From Dehalococcoidia bacterium (GTDB lineage Bacteria; Chloroflexota; Dehalococcoidia; Dehalococcoidales; RBG-16-60-22): a stretch of 5,108 nt of DNA. Both the position numbers and the translations under genes were made by a program. Below, piece by piece: positions 1 to 5,108 of the stretch (within the stretch, counting starts at the first letter, position 1; each line of letters starts with the position of its first letter). The notes under the pieces are model-generated. The model made no database searches and was not told the origin of the DNA. It saw only the letters and a program-made list of their open reading frames with translations. The stretch lies in assembly GCA_030615655.1 (NCBI GenBank), contig JAUWYU010000125.1, positions 1-5,108 on the forward strand. Direction: 5' to 3'.

Positions 1-341
1 ATAATCATCATGTCGTAGCCGGCCCTTTTCATCTCGGCCGGGAAATGACCTCCGGCGAGAGCCATGCCCACGGCATTGGTCAAGGGCGACTTGGCTACTA
101 CGGCCATTCGGCTGGCGCAGCTGGCTCCCGTAGCCGTCAGGGGGCCGACCGCAAAGATGAGCCGGTTCTCCGGTTCCAGGGCAGGGGTCCCCGGTTTCAC
201 CTCGTCGTAAAGGTATTTGATGGCAAAACCGGCACCTCCCAGATAATTCTTAGCCAGTTCTTCAGAGACCGCTTCTTCCTTGGCCGACTGGTTACTTAAG
301 TCTATCCTTAGTATCTTACCTGTGTACCCGCCGTTGTACAT
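1..341 (-). CDS. AOR-family tungsten/molybdopterin oxidoreductase, N-terminal part (cut by left edge)
   Basis: Reading the minus strand from the ATG at 341-339 gives 113 codons without a stop, so the gene continues beyond base 1. The product begins MYNGGYTGKILRIDLS and has the AOR N-terminal domain in order: GYTGKILRIDL (residues 5-15), YLGGAGFAIKYL (33-44), GPLT (66-69), a conserved Arg at 78, KSPLT (84-88) and a Gly-rich stretch ending KRAGYD (105-110). In known AORs this domain holds the bis-pterin tungsten cofactor; the Fe4S4 cysteines would lie further on, outside the window. The start is fixed by AAGGAGGT at 348-355, 6 bases upstream. It follows the SDR gene by 52 bases with no terminator, so the two are probably cotranscribed. 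It is clearly a different paralogue from the AOR at 1501: where that protein has WGDANSGG, this one has VGMALAGG. Such proteins normally oxidise aldehydes to acids with ferredoxin; the substrate here is unknown. Confidence 0.93.
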   Translation of the reverse strand, partial: MYNGGYTGKILRIDLSNQSAKEEAVSEELAKNYLGGAGFAIKYLYDEVKPGTPALEPENRLIFAVGPLTATGASCASRMAVVAKSPLTNAVGMALAGGHFPAEMKRAGYDMMI

Positions 342-393
342 AGGATTACCTCCTTATTTATTTTATTCGACAGAGAACAACATTAGTCAATCT

Positions 394-1161
394 TCATACC
401 AGAACGCTGCCGCCGTTGACAACGATATAATGCCCCGTGATGAAATCCGAGTCTGCCGAAGCCAGAAATACGGCCGTGCCGGGCAGGTCGGATGGCTCCT
501 CGCGGCGCTTCAGGCATTGCAAGTCGATAGTAGTCTCGAAGGACTGTTTATTGCCGTCCTGGCCCAGGCTGGCCTCGGTAGCCGTGAATCCCGGGCCGAT
601 ACTGTTGACGTTGATGCCCGAGGGGCCGAGGGCTCTGGCCAGGCACTGCGTCAGCGTGTAAACGGCCGACTTACTGCAGGCGTAGGCCAGAAGGTTAACA
701 GCTCCGGGCACCTTGAAGACGTCCGAGGCAATATTGATAATCTTGCCCCTGCCCGCCTTTACCATGAGGGGGGCGATTGCCTTGCAGCACAGGTAAGTCC
801 CTCGGACATTCACTTCGAACATACGGTCCCAGTCTGCCACCGTCCAGGCATCCCACTCCCGCCGCCCGACGCCGTAGTACATGGCGGCGTTATTGAGCAG
901 GATATCTACCCTGCCGTAAAGTCGTATGACCTCCTCGGCCATCTTTAGCGTGTCTTTTTCTTCGGAGATGTCGGTCAGCATGGCGGTGGCTTCCCCGCCT
1001 TTGGCCTTTATCTCCTTTACCGTGCCCTCAGCCCGCTCCGGGCTGATATCAGGCAACAGCAATCTGGCGCCTTCCTCGGCGAACCTCAAGGCAAAAGCTT
1101 TCCCAAGGCCGCGGCCGGCTCCGGTGATGATGGCTACTTTATCCTGTAGTATCGGTGACAT
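394..1161 (-). CDS. Short-chain dehydrogenase/reductase (classical SDR, probably NAD-dependent)
   Basis: A complete 255-aa protein of the usual length for classical SDRs: a single Rossmann-fold, soluble, cytoplasmic oxidoreductase acting on a hydroxyl/carbonyl pair. Visible motifs are the nucleotide-binding TGAGRGLG (residues 13-20), an Asp at 38 after the second strand (family knowledge: acidic here favours NAD(H) over NADP(H)), D64 before the next helix, NNAA (90-93), and the catalytic set N118, S146, Y160 and K164 (YACSK). The PG motif GPGFTATEA (189-197) and the C-terminal ITGHYIVVNGG follow. S146 to Y160 is 14 residues, one more than in FabG. The ATG is supported by AGGAGG at 1167-1172, 5 bases upstream. 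The gene lies between a possible small ORF and an AOR gene on the same strand, which suggests that it supplies or consumes the AOR's aldehyde, or acts on a related alcohol or hydroxyacyl compound. General annotations such as 3-oxoacyl-ACP reductase would be over-specific. Confidence 0.95.
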   Translation of the reverse strand: MSPILQDKVAIITGAGRGLGKAFALRFAEEGARLLLPDISPERAEGTVKEIKAKGGEATAMLTDISEEKDTLKMAEEVIRLYGRVDILLNNAAMYYGVGRREWDAWTVADWDRMFEVNVRGTYLCCKAIAPLMVKAGRGKIINIASDVFKVPGAVNLLAYACSKSAVYTLTQCLARALGPSGINVNSIGPGFTATEASLGQDGNKQSFETTIDLQCLKRREEPSDLPGTAVFLASADSDFITGHYIVVNGGSVLV

Positions 1162-1201
1162 ATCTGCCTCCTGTTAAATTACTAAACGGCGTAGCAAGGC
1201 A

Positions 1202-1291
1202 TTATAGCTCTATTCCCTTAAAATCTTCAAATGGGTCGAAAATATCGACTACCGCCTCGTCGCGTTTGCTGAATACCTTATTCGTCGTCAC
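1202..1291 (-). CDS. Possible 29-aa small protein or leader peptide (GTG start)
   Basis: A short minus-strand frame starts at GTG (1291-1289), ends at TAA (1204-1202) and stops 40 bases before the SDR start. It encodes a polar, acidic peptide beginning VTTNKVFSKRDEAVVD and ending IFDPFEDFKGIEL. Two things support translation: a strong AGGGAGG at 1297-1303, 5 bases before the GTG, and a good promoter at 1330-1358 that would start the transcript near 1323, about 30 bases upstream. It would therefore be the first gene of the SDR-AOR operon. I do not recognise the peptide. There is no membrane segment, no cysteine pair and no run of one amino acid typical of attenuation leaders. The same frame is open upstream to about 1350, so it could also be the remnant of a longer gene. 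The frame is short enough to occur by chance. Confidence 0.4.
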   Translation of the reverse strand: MTTNKVFSKRDEAVVDIFDPFEDFKGIEL

Positions 1292-1329
1292 TGCTGCCTC
1301 CCTGGATCCGCACCGTGCAACTGGGACTG

Positions 1330-1358
1330 ATTTTACATCTAAGCACGATTAACGTCAA
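1330..1358 (-). promoter_or_regulatory. Sigma70-like promoter for the SDR-AOR operon
   Basis: On the minus strand, TTGACG (bases 1358-1353, 5 of 6 to the -35 consensus) and TAAAAT (1335-1330, 5 of 6 to the -10 consensus) are separated by exactly 17 bases. Transcription would begin around 1323 and run leftward through the small ORF, the SDR and the AOR. This is the best promoter match in the window. It was found by eye and has no experimental support. Confidence 0.6.
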
Positions 1359-1393
1359 TTCCTCTTTTCAGTATGTCGCTATTGATGAAATGT

Positions 1394-1423
1394 TTGACAA
1401 TCTTTGGGCGGATGTGCAATATT
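1394..1423 (+). promoter_or_regulatory. Candidate promoter for the rightward AOR gene
   Basis: A perfect TTGACA lies at 1394-1399. The best -10 partner is AATATT at 1418-1423 (4 of 6, 18-base spacer). The start codon is about 70 bases further on, leaving a short leader. The -10 is weak, so the promoter might need an activator, or the true start may be elsewhere. Confidence 0.35.
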
Positions 1424-1500
1424 ACGAAATAGTTAATGTGGACAGCCCGATTCTATTCAGGTAACAGTAATTCCGGATAAAAAAAGCAAGGAGGTAAACT

Positions 1501-3348
1501 ATGGCACGAGGATTTATGGGAAAGATGCTGTGGGTAGACCTTTCCAGAAAAGAGCTAAAGGAGGAGGCGCTCGATGAGAAGGTTGGCCGAGATTTTTTGG
1601 GAGGCTATGGTTTGGGCGCCAGAGTCCTGTTCAGCCGGCAGAAAGCTGGCGTTGACCCACTGGGACCGGATAGCATTCTAGGTATTACCACAGGCGTGCT
1701 CACCGGTACCGACGCCCTCGGGGGTTCCAGGTACGTAATGGTGGGGAAATCACCTTTAACGGGTGGCTGGGGTGATGCCAATTCTGGCGGCAATGTCGGT
1801 CCCAATCTGAAGTTTTCTGGATACGATGCGGTGTTCTTTACCGGCATATCGGACAAGCCGGTCTATCTCTATATTGATAACGGCAAAGCCGAGATAAGGG
1901 ACGCCTCCAATCTATGGGGCAAGGATTCTTTCGAGACCCAGGATATACTTAGAGAAGAACACGGCAAGGACCTGGAGGTAGCTTGCATCGGCCCATCAGG
2001 TGAAAAGGTTGCTCTCGTGGCTGCGGTGATGAACAACAAGGGGCGGGCGGCCGGTCGTTCTGGTCTGGGCGCCGTGATGGGCTCCAAGAAACTCAAGGCA
2101 ATAGCTGTGAAAGGTAGCATGAAGGTGCCTGTTGCCGATGCCCAGAAGGCCAGTGAGATGAGAAAGAGGCACCTGGCGAATATGGGCCCGAATGTCCAGT
2201 TTATGGGGGAATTCGGGACTTCGTTTCTCTTTAACATGTGCTGCGAGGTTGACGATGCGCCGACGAAGAACTGGGGGGGTGCCGCGGTTGTCGACTTTAC
2301 GAGTTATAAGGATATCGGTGCTGAACCTGTCAAAGCGGAAGTAGAAAGGGGGTTCGGTTGCTGGCACTGTCCCATCGGCTGCGGCGGGATCATGAAGGCG
2401 GGAACCGGCGAGTATAAGTATGCGGCGGGTGCCCACAAACCCGAGTACGAGACGCTGGCCATGTTCGGCTCTAACTGTCTCAATAACAACTTGGCGTCGA
2501 TAATCCAGGCTAATGATATCTGCAACCGCTACGGGCTGGATACCATATCGGCCGGGGCTTGTATCGCTTTCACCATTGAGTGCTACGAGAATGGTATTAT
2601 CACCAGAGGAGACACCGACGGCCTGGAGATGACCTGGGGCAATCATAAATCGATAATCGCTATGACGGAAAAGCTGGCCAAACGAGAAGGTTTTGGCGAC
2701 GTTATCGCCGACGGCGTCAAGAAAGCTGCTAAGAAAATCGGCAAGGGCTCCGAGAAATATGCCATGCACATAGAGGGACAGGAAGTACCGGCCCATGATT
2801 CGAGGGGCGGTCCTCATTTTGCTATTGGCTATGGAACGGAACCGACCCCGGCCCGTCATACCCAGGGAGGGGAAGGTCCGCTTCCACCGGGGGCTTTGCC
2901 TGAGTTTGACCACAACTCCTTGAAGGGGCGGGGCGTACCGCACAACATCGGCAGCAACTTGACCAATGCATATAATGCCTCCGGGGTCTGCATGATAGTC
3001 ATCGGAGATGGTTATGGCCATTGGGACGATTTCATGGAGGCTTTAAAAGTAATCACTGGCTGGGATATCACGAGGGAGGAGTTAATCAAGACCGGGGAGA
3101 GGATAAAGACGATGCGCCAGGCCTTTAATGTTCGCGAGGGTTTGGCATCGCCCTGGGAATTCCCTGACAGGATGATGGGCATCCCTCCAAAGACGGAAGG
3201 CCCCCGTGCCGGGGTAACCGTGGACAAAGCAGAGCACTTTAATGAATACCTGGAGGCTATGGACTGGGATATCAATTCGGGCAAGCCGAGCAAGAAGAAG
3301 CTGCTGGAACTCGGCCTGGACGACGTGGCCAAGGTGCTCTGGCCGTAG
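1501..3348 (+). CDS. Aldehyde:ferredoxin oxidoreductase family enzyme (tungsten/molybdopterin)
   Basis: A complete 615-aa protein, close to the roughly 605 aa of Pyrococcus furiosus AOR. Such enzymes oxidise aldehydes to carboxylates (or run in reverse) in the cytoplasm with a W or Mo bis-pterin and one Fe4S4 cluster, usually passing electrons to ferredoxin. The N-terminal cofactor domain covers about residues 1-205 (FLGGYGLGARVLF at 32-44, R77, KSPLTGGWGDANSGG at 83-97). The cluster ligands are C287, C290 and C294 (CWHCPIGC) with C497 as the fourth. PEYETLAMFGSN (314-325) carries E317, which lines up with the active-site Glu of P. furiosus AOR; H453 in PARHTQGG is a likely active-site His. 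The pterin motifs read NRYGLD (342-347) and NASGVC (492-497), with Asn where the archaeal enzyme is described as having Asp. AAGGAGGT at 1488-1495 fixes the ATG. The gene stands alone, ended by a terminator, and diverges from an SDR-AOR unit. No ferredoxin or second subunit gene follows. The substrate is unknown. Confidence 0.96.
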   Translation: MARGFMGKMLWVDLSRKELKEEALDEKVGRDFLGGYGLGARVLFSRQKAGVDPLGPDSILGITTGVLTGTDALGGSRYVMVGKSPLTGGWGDANSGGNVGPNLKFSGYDAVFFTGISDKPVYLYIDNGKAEIRDASNLWGKDSFETQDILREEHGKDLEVACIGPSGEKVALVAAVMNNKGRAAGRSGLGAVMGSKKLKAIAVKGSMKVPVADAQKASEMRKRHLANMGPNVQFMGEFGTSFLFNMCCEVDDAPTKNWGGAAVVDFTSYKDIGAEPVKAEVERGFGCWHCPIGCGGIMKAGTGEYKYAAGAHKPEYETLAMFGSNCLNNNLASIIQANDICNRYGLDTISAGACIAFTIECYENGIITRGDTDGLEMTWGNHKSIIAMTEKLAKREGFGDVIADGVKKAAKKIGKGSEKYAMHIEGQEVPAHDSRGGPHFAIGYGTEPTPARHTQGGEGPLPPGALPEFDHNSLKGRGVPHNIGSNLTNAYNASGVCMIVIGDGYGHWDDFMEALKVITGWDITREELIKTGERIKTMRQAFNVREGLASPWEFPDRMMGIPPKTEGPRAGVTVDKAEHFNEYLEAMDWDINSGKPSKKKLLELGLDDVAKVLWP

Positions 3349-3375
3349 ATCAGACATAAAGAAGAAGACAATGGG

Positions 3376-3418
3376 CGAGGCCTCCATTAAGTAGGGGGCC
3401 TCGTTCATTCGTATTTTT
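3376..3418 (+). terminator. Rho-independent terminator after the AOR gene
   Basis: Arms at 3376-3385 (CGAGGCCTCC) and 3394-3403 (GGGGGCCTCG) can form a 10-bp GC-rich stem with one G-U pair and an 8-base loop. A T-rich tail (3404-3418, ending TATTTTT) follows. It starts 27 bases after the AOR stop codon and separates that gene from the ABC transporter unit. The tail is interrupted, so termination may be incomplete. Confidence 0.85.
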
Positions 3419-3431
3419 AATTAATAATGGC

Positions 3432-3460
3432 TTGCTAACTTTGTACTGAGGCTGTATGAT
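3432..3460 (+). promoter_or_regulatory. Candidate promoter for the ABC transporter operon
   Basis: TTGCTA (3432-3437, 4 of 6) and TATGAT (3455-3460, 5 of 6) are separated by 17 bases, just after the terminator of the previous gene. Transcription would begin near 3467, leaving a leader of about 48 bases before the ATPase start. Both boxes lie in the left half of the inverted repeat at 3432-3494, which suggests control by a DNA-binding protein. Eye-matched only. Confidence 0.5.
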
Positions 3461-3494
3461 ACGGGTTAATATCATAATACCTCAATATTAGCAA
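3432..3494. repeat. Imperfect 63-base inverted repeat over the ABC operon promoter
   Basis: Three nested pairs of arms match: TTGCTAA (3432-3438) with TTAGCAA (3488-3494), TGAGG (3447-3451) with CCTCA (3480-3484), and TATGAT (3455-3460) with ATCATA (3471-3476). The centre is ten bases (3461-3470). The gaps between arms are 8 and 3 bases on the left against 3 and 3 on the right, so the symmetry is not exact. Eighteen base pairs match. No T-run follows, so it is not a terminator. It may be an operator, or the decayed ends of a small element. Confidence 0.5.
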
Positions 3495-3514
3495 GGGAAA
3501 GCGGGGGCAAGTCT

Positions 3515-4264
3515 ATGGCTGAGGAATTCCTGGTAGCAAAAGACCTTCATAAGAGTTTCAATGAACAGAGAGCCGTCAATGGCGTTTCGTTTACTATCGG
3601 CAAGGGCGAAATCTTCGGACTGCTGGGGCCCAACGGTGCCGGTAAGACGACGACGATACGTATGCTATCCACGGTTCTGGAACCCGACAGCGGCGAGATT
3701 ACAATTGGGGGGCATTCCGTCCGACAGGATGCCGAAGCGGTTCGCAATATCATCGGCGTCTGTCCGCAGGAGCTAGCCCTCTATGAAGACCTTTCCGCAA
3801 TTGAAAATATGGTCTTTTTCGGTCGGATGGCAGGATTGAGTGGTAAAGATGCACACGCCCAGGCAATGACTTATCTGGAGCTGATGGGGCTGGTGGATAG
3901 AGCCGGGGGAAAAGTGGCCAAGTTCTCCGGTGGGATGAAGCGTCGTATTAATCTGGCTATTGCCCTTATGGGTAGTCCTAAGCTTCTCTTCCTGGATGAG
4001 CCGACAGTCGGTATTGACCCGCAGTCGCGGAATAATATCTACGAAACTATTATGGGATTGCGGGACAAGGGCATAACGGTCCTCTACACAACTCATTATA
4101 TGGAAGAAGCTGACCGCCTCTGCGACCGCGTCGCTATTATGGATGGCGGCCAGATAATTAAGATGGATACGCCGTATAAACTCAAAGGGGAAATTGGGTC
4201 GCCGGAGCAGGTTACCCTGGAGGACGTTTTCCTGAAACTTACCGGACGGAGCCTGCGCGACTAG
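3515..4264 (+). CDS. ABC-2 type transporter, ATP-binding protein
   Basis: A 249-aa cytoplasmic ATPase that would power the membrane protein encoded 7 bases downstream. All nucleotide-binding motifs are intact: Walker A GPNGAGKT (residues 38-45), Q-loop Q85 (CPQE), signature FSGGMKRR (137-144), Walker B LLFLDEP (157-163) with D161 and E162, and H-loop H194 (TTHYMEEAD). The sequence resembles the CcmA/DrrA/NatA group that drives export of drugs, lipids, polysaccharides or ions; the cargo cannot be told. It is shorter than many relatives of about 300 aa: the C-terminal domain is cut down, running from KLKGEIGSPEQ almost straight into TLEDVFLKLTG (234-244). The ATG is preceded by GGGGG, 7-8 bases upstream, a less canonical ribosome site than those of the oxidoreductase genes. 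The gene is separated from the AOR by a terminator and probably has its own promoter. Confidence 0.96.
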   Translation: MAEEFLVAKDLHKSFNEQRAVNGVSFTIGKGEIFGLLGPNGAGKTTTIRMLSTVLEPDSGEITIGGHSVRQDAEAVRNIIGVCPQELALYEDLSAIENMVFFGRMAGLSGKDAHAQAMTYLELMGLVDRAGGKVAKFSGGMKRRINLAIALMGSPKLLFLDEPTVGIDPQSRNNIYETIMGLRDKGITVLYTTHYMEEADRLCDRVAIMDGGQIIKMDTPYKLKGEIGSPEQVTLEDVFLKLTGRSLRD

Positions 4265-4271
4265 GCAGAAT

Positions 4272-5108
4272 ATGAAGCGAGCGTTATATATTGCTCTGAA
4301 TGAAGTTCGTTTGTATCTGCAGGATAAGGGCGACCTTGCCTTTAGCTTGCTCCTGCCGGTAGTCACTTTTGCCCTGATTTATGGTGCCTTTGGCGGGCAG
4401 ACGCTGTTCGAAACTACGGCTTACGTAGTTGACGAGGATGAAGGCACTTATTCCTCGGTTTTACTGGAACAGCTGGAAGCAGTAGAAGGTGTTGACGTTG
4501 AGATACTGACACCGTCTGAGGCAGATACCAAGCTGGAAAGGTCTGACGTATTATTGGTCCTCTATAGACCCGGGGGCTTCTCGGAGGCGTTGACCTCTGG
4601 AGATAGAGCTCAACTGGTTTTTAGGCAGAGGGGAAATGGTGGGCAGGAGGGCCAGATTGTCGCGAGCATGGTTCGTGGTGTGGCTGAGGAGATAAACCGG
4701 GAATTCCAGGTACGCCGTGAGGTTAACGAGAATCTGCAGGGAAAGGGTATCGCCGAAGACCGCATTGAGTTGACCGTGCAGGAGTTCCTGGGCAGGGAAC
4801 GCGACGAGCCTGTTGTGGAGGTCAGGGAAGATGTATTAGGCGGCAGCCCTGACTTCGTTAATCAGTTCCTTCCCGGTATCGTTACCATGTATGTCCTCTT
4901 CGCCATAGCGATGGCCGCCAGGGTTATCGTTGAGGAGCGCCGCAAGGGAACCCTGGAGCGGTTGCTCACCACCCGACTCAGCGTAGGTCAGCTTTTCCTC
5001 GGTAAATTTTTCGCCAGTGTATCACGCGGCTTTGTGCAGACACTAATACTTTTCGGCCTGTCTTACGCCGTGTTTCAAATTTTTACGCCACTTTCCTTTT
5101 TAGCGTCT
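4272..5108 (+). CDS. ABC-2 type transporter permease, N-terminal part (cut by right edge)
   Basis: An open frame from ATG 4272 runs to the window end (279 codons, no stop), so the C-terminus is missing. It starts 7 bases after the ATPase stop, the usual coupling of the two halves of an ABC exporter; AGGCAG at the end of the ATPase gene is a weak ribosome site, so translational coupling is likely. Layout: a short cytoplasmic N-terminus, TM1 at about 22-40 (LLLPVVTFALIYG), a charged soluble domain of some 155 residues (41-196) expected outside the membrane, TM2 at about 198-218, a cytoplasmic segment with the family motif EERRKGTLERLL (221-232) and GQLFLGKFF (239-247), then TM3 from about 248. 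This is the ABC2_membrane_3-like arrangement, in which three or so further helices would follow. The large external domain could bind substrate or a partner, but no cargo can be inferred. Confidence 0.93.
   Translation, partial: MKRALYIALNEVRLYLQDKGDLAFSLLLPVVTFALIYGAFGGQTLFETTAYVVDEDEGTYSSVLLEQLEAVEGVDVEILTPSEADTKLERSDVLLVLYRPGGFSEALTSGDRAQLVFRQRGNGGQEGQIVASMVRGVAEEINREFQVRREVNENLQGKGIAEDRIELTVQEFLGRERDEPVVEVREDVLGGSPDFVNQFLPGIVTMYVLFAIAMAARVIVEERRKGTLERLLTTRLSVGQLFLGKFFASVSRGFVQTLILFGLSYAVFQIFTPLSFLAS

Larger units (their letters stand above)
1292..1500. other. Divergent intergenic control region
   Basis: This AT-richer stretch separates the leftward SDR-AOR unit from the rightward AOR gene. 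It holds the leftward promoter (1330-1358), the weaker rightward promoter candidate (1394-1423) and the AAGGAGGT ribosome site (1488-1495) of the rightward AOR. The 35 bases between the two -35 boxes (1359-1393) would be the natural place for a shared regulator. I see no strong palindrome there, only TTCA (1367-1370) facing TGAA (1386-1389) with poor symmetry between. No RNA gene or riboswitch fold was recognised. Confidence 0.55.

Noticed and set aside
280..948. A 222-codon plus-strand open frame opposite the SDR gene.
   Set aside because: It is the antisense shadow of the SDR and AOR coding sequences; the opposite strand carries full SDR motifs, and this frame shows no recognisable domain or ribosome site.
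1235..1249. A 15-base near-palindrome, GTCGA-AAATA-TCGAC, that could be an operator.
   Set aside because: It lies about 75 bases downstream of the leftward promoter's predicted start and inside the small ORF, where it can arise from the codons; arms of 5 bp are short enough to occur by chance.
1273..1464. A plus-strand open frame of about 63 codons ending in a protein-like stretch (YVAIDEMFDNLWADVQYYEIVN) before the AOR gene.
   Set aside because: It has no ATG near a ribosome site; the only ATG (1390) leaves 24 codons. It overlaps both promoter candidates, so it is more likely control DNA.
1996..3021. A 341-codon minus-strand open frame opposite the complete AOR.
   Set aside because: It is long because of GC-biased third positions in the AOR frame; its translation is low-complexity His/Arg-rich with no known motif, while the plus strand encodes all AOR cofactor ligands.
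3371..3394. A tiny ATG frame (7 codons) after the AOR gene.
   Set aside because: It overlaps the terminator stem and has no proper ribosome site.
3773..4366. A 197-codon minus-strand open frame opposite the ABC ATPase end and permease start.
   Set aside because: It lies opposite the intact Walker B and H-loop codons and crosses the ATPase-permease junction; no ribosome site or domain supports it.

Overview
The window looks like a fragment of a bacterial genome from an anaerobe. The main reason is two divergently placed members of the tungsten/molybdenum-pterin aldehyde:ferredoxin oxidoreductase (AOR) family, oxygen-sensitive enzymes found mostly in strict anaerobes. Shine-Dalgarno sites are strong (AAGGAGGT), promoters look sigma70-like and codon use is moderately GC-rich. 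These traits would fit an anaerobic Chloroflexota (Dehalococcoidia-like), Desulfobacterota or Firmicutes genome. The sequence alone does not decide the taxon, so this is a guess.

Left part, minus strand (1-1358): a good promoter (1330-1358, TTGACG-17-TAAAAT) is followed by a possible 29-codon reading frame with a GTG start (1202-1291), then a classical short-chain dehydrogenase/reductase (SDR, 394-1161), then the N-terminal 113 codons of an AOR-family protein (1-341) that runs off the left edge. These are probably one operon.

Middle, plus strand (1394-3418): a weaker promoter candidate (1394-1423) precedes a complete 615-aa AOR-family oxidoreductase (1501-3348), closed by a clear intrinsic terminator (3376-3418). 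The two putative promoters lie back to back with 35 bases between their -35 boxes, so the two AOR transcription units could share regulation. The simplest inferred pathway is alcohol/aldehyde/acid interconversion: the SDR handles the alcohol-carbonyl step with NAD(H), and the AORs handle the aldehyde-carboxylate step with ferredoxin or another low-potential carrier. The substrate cannot be read from the sequence.

Right part, plus strand (3432-5108): a separate unit encodes an ABC-2 type transporter, with a cytoplasmic ATPase (3515-4264) and, 7 bases later, a membrane permease (4272 onward) cut by the right edge. Its putative promoter lies inside an imperfect 63-base inverted repeat. Nothing visible ties the transporter to the oxidoreductases beyond adjacency.

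No tRNA, rRNA, CRISPR array, insertion sequence or phage-like gene was seen.
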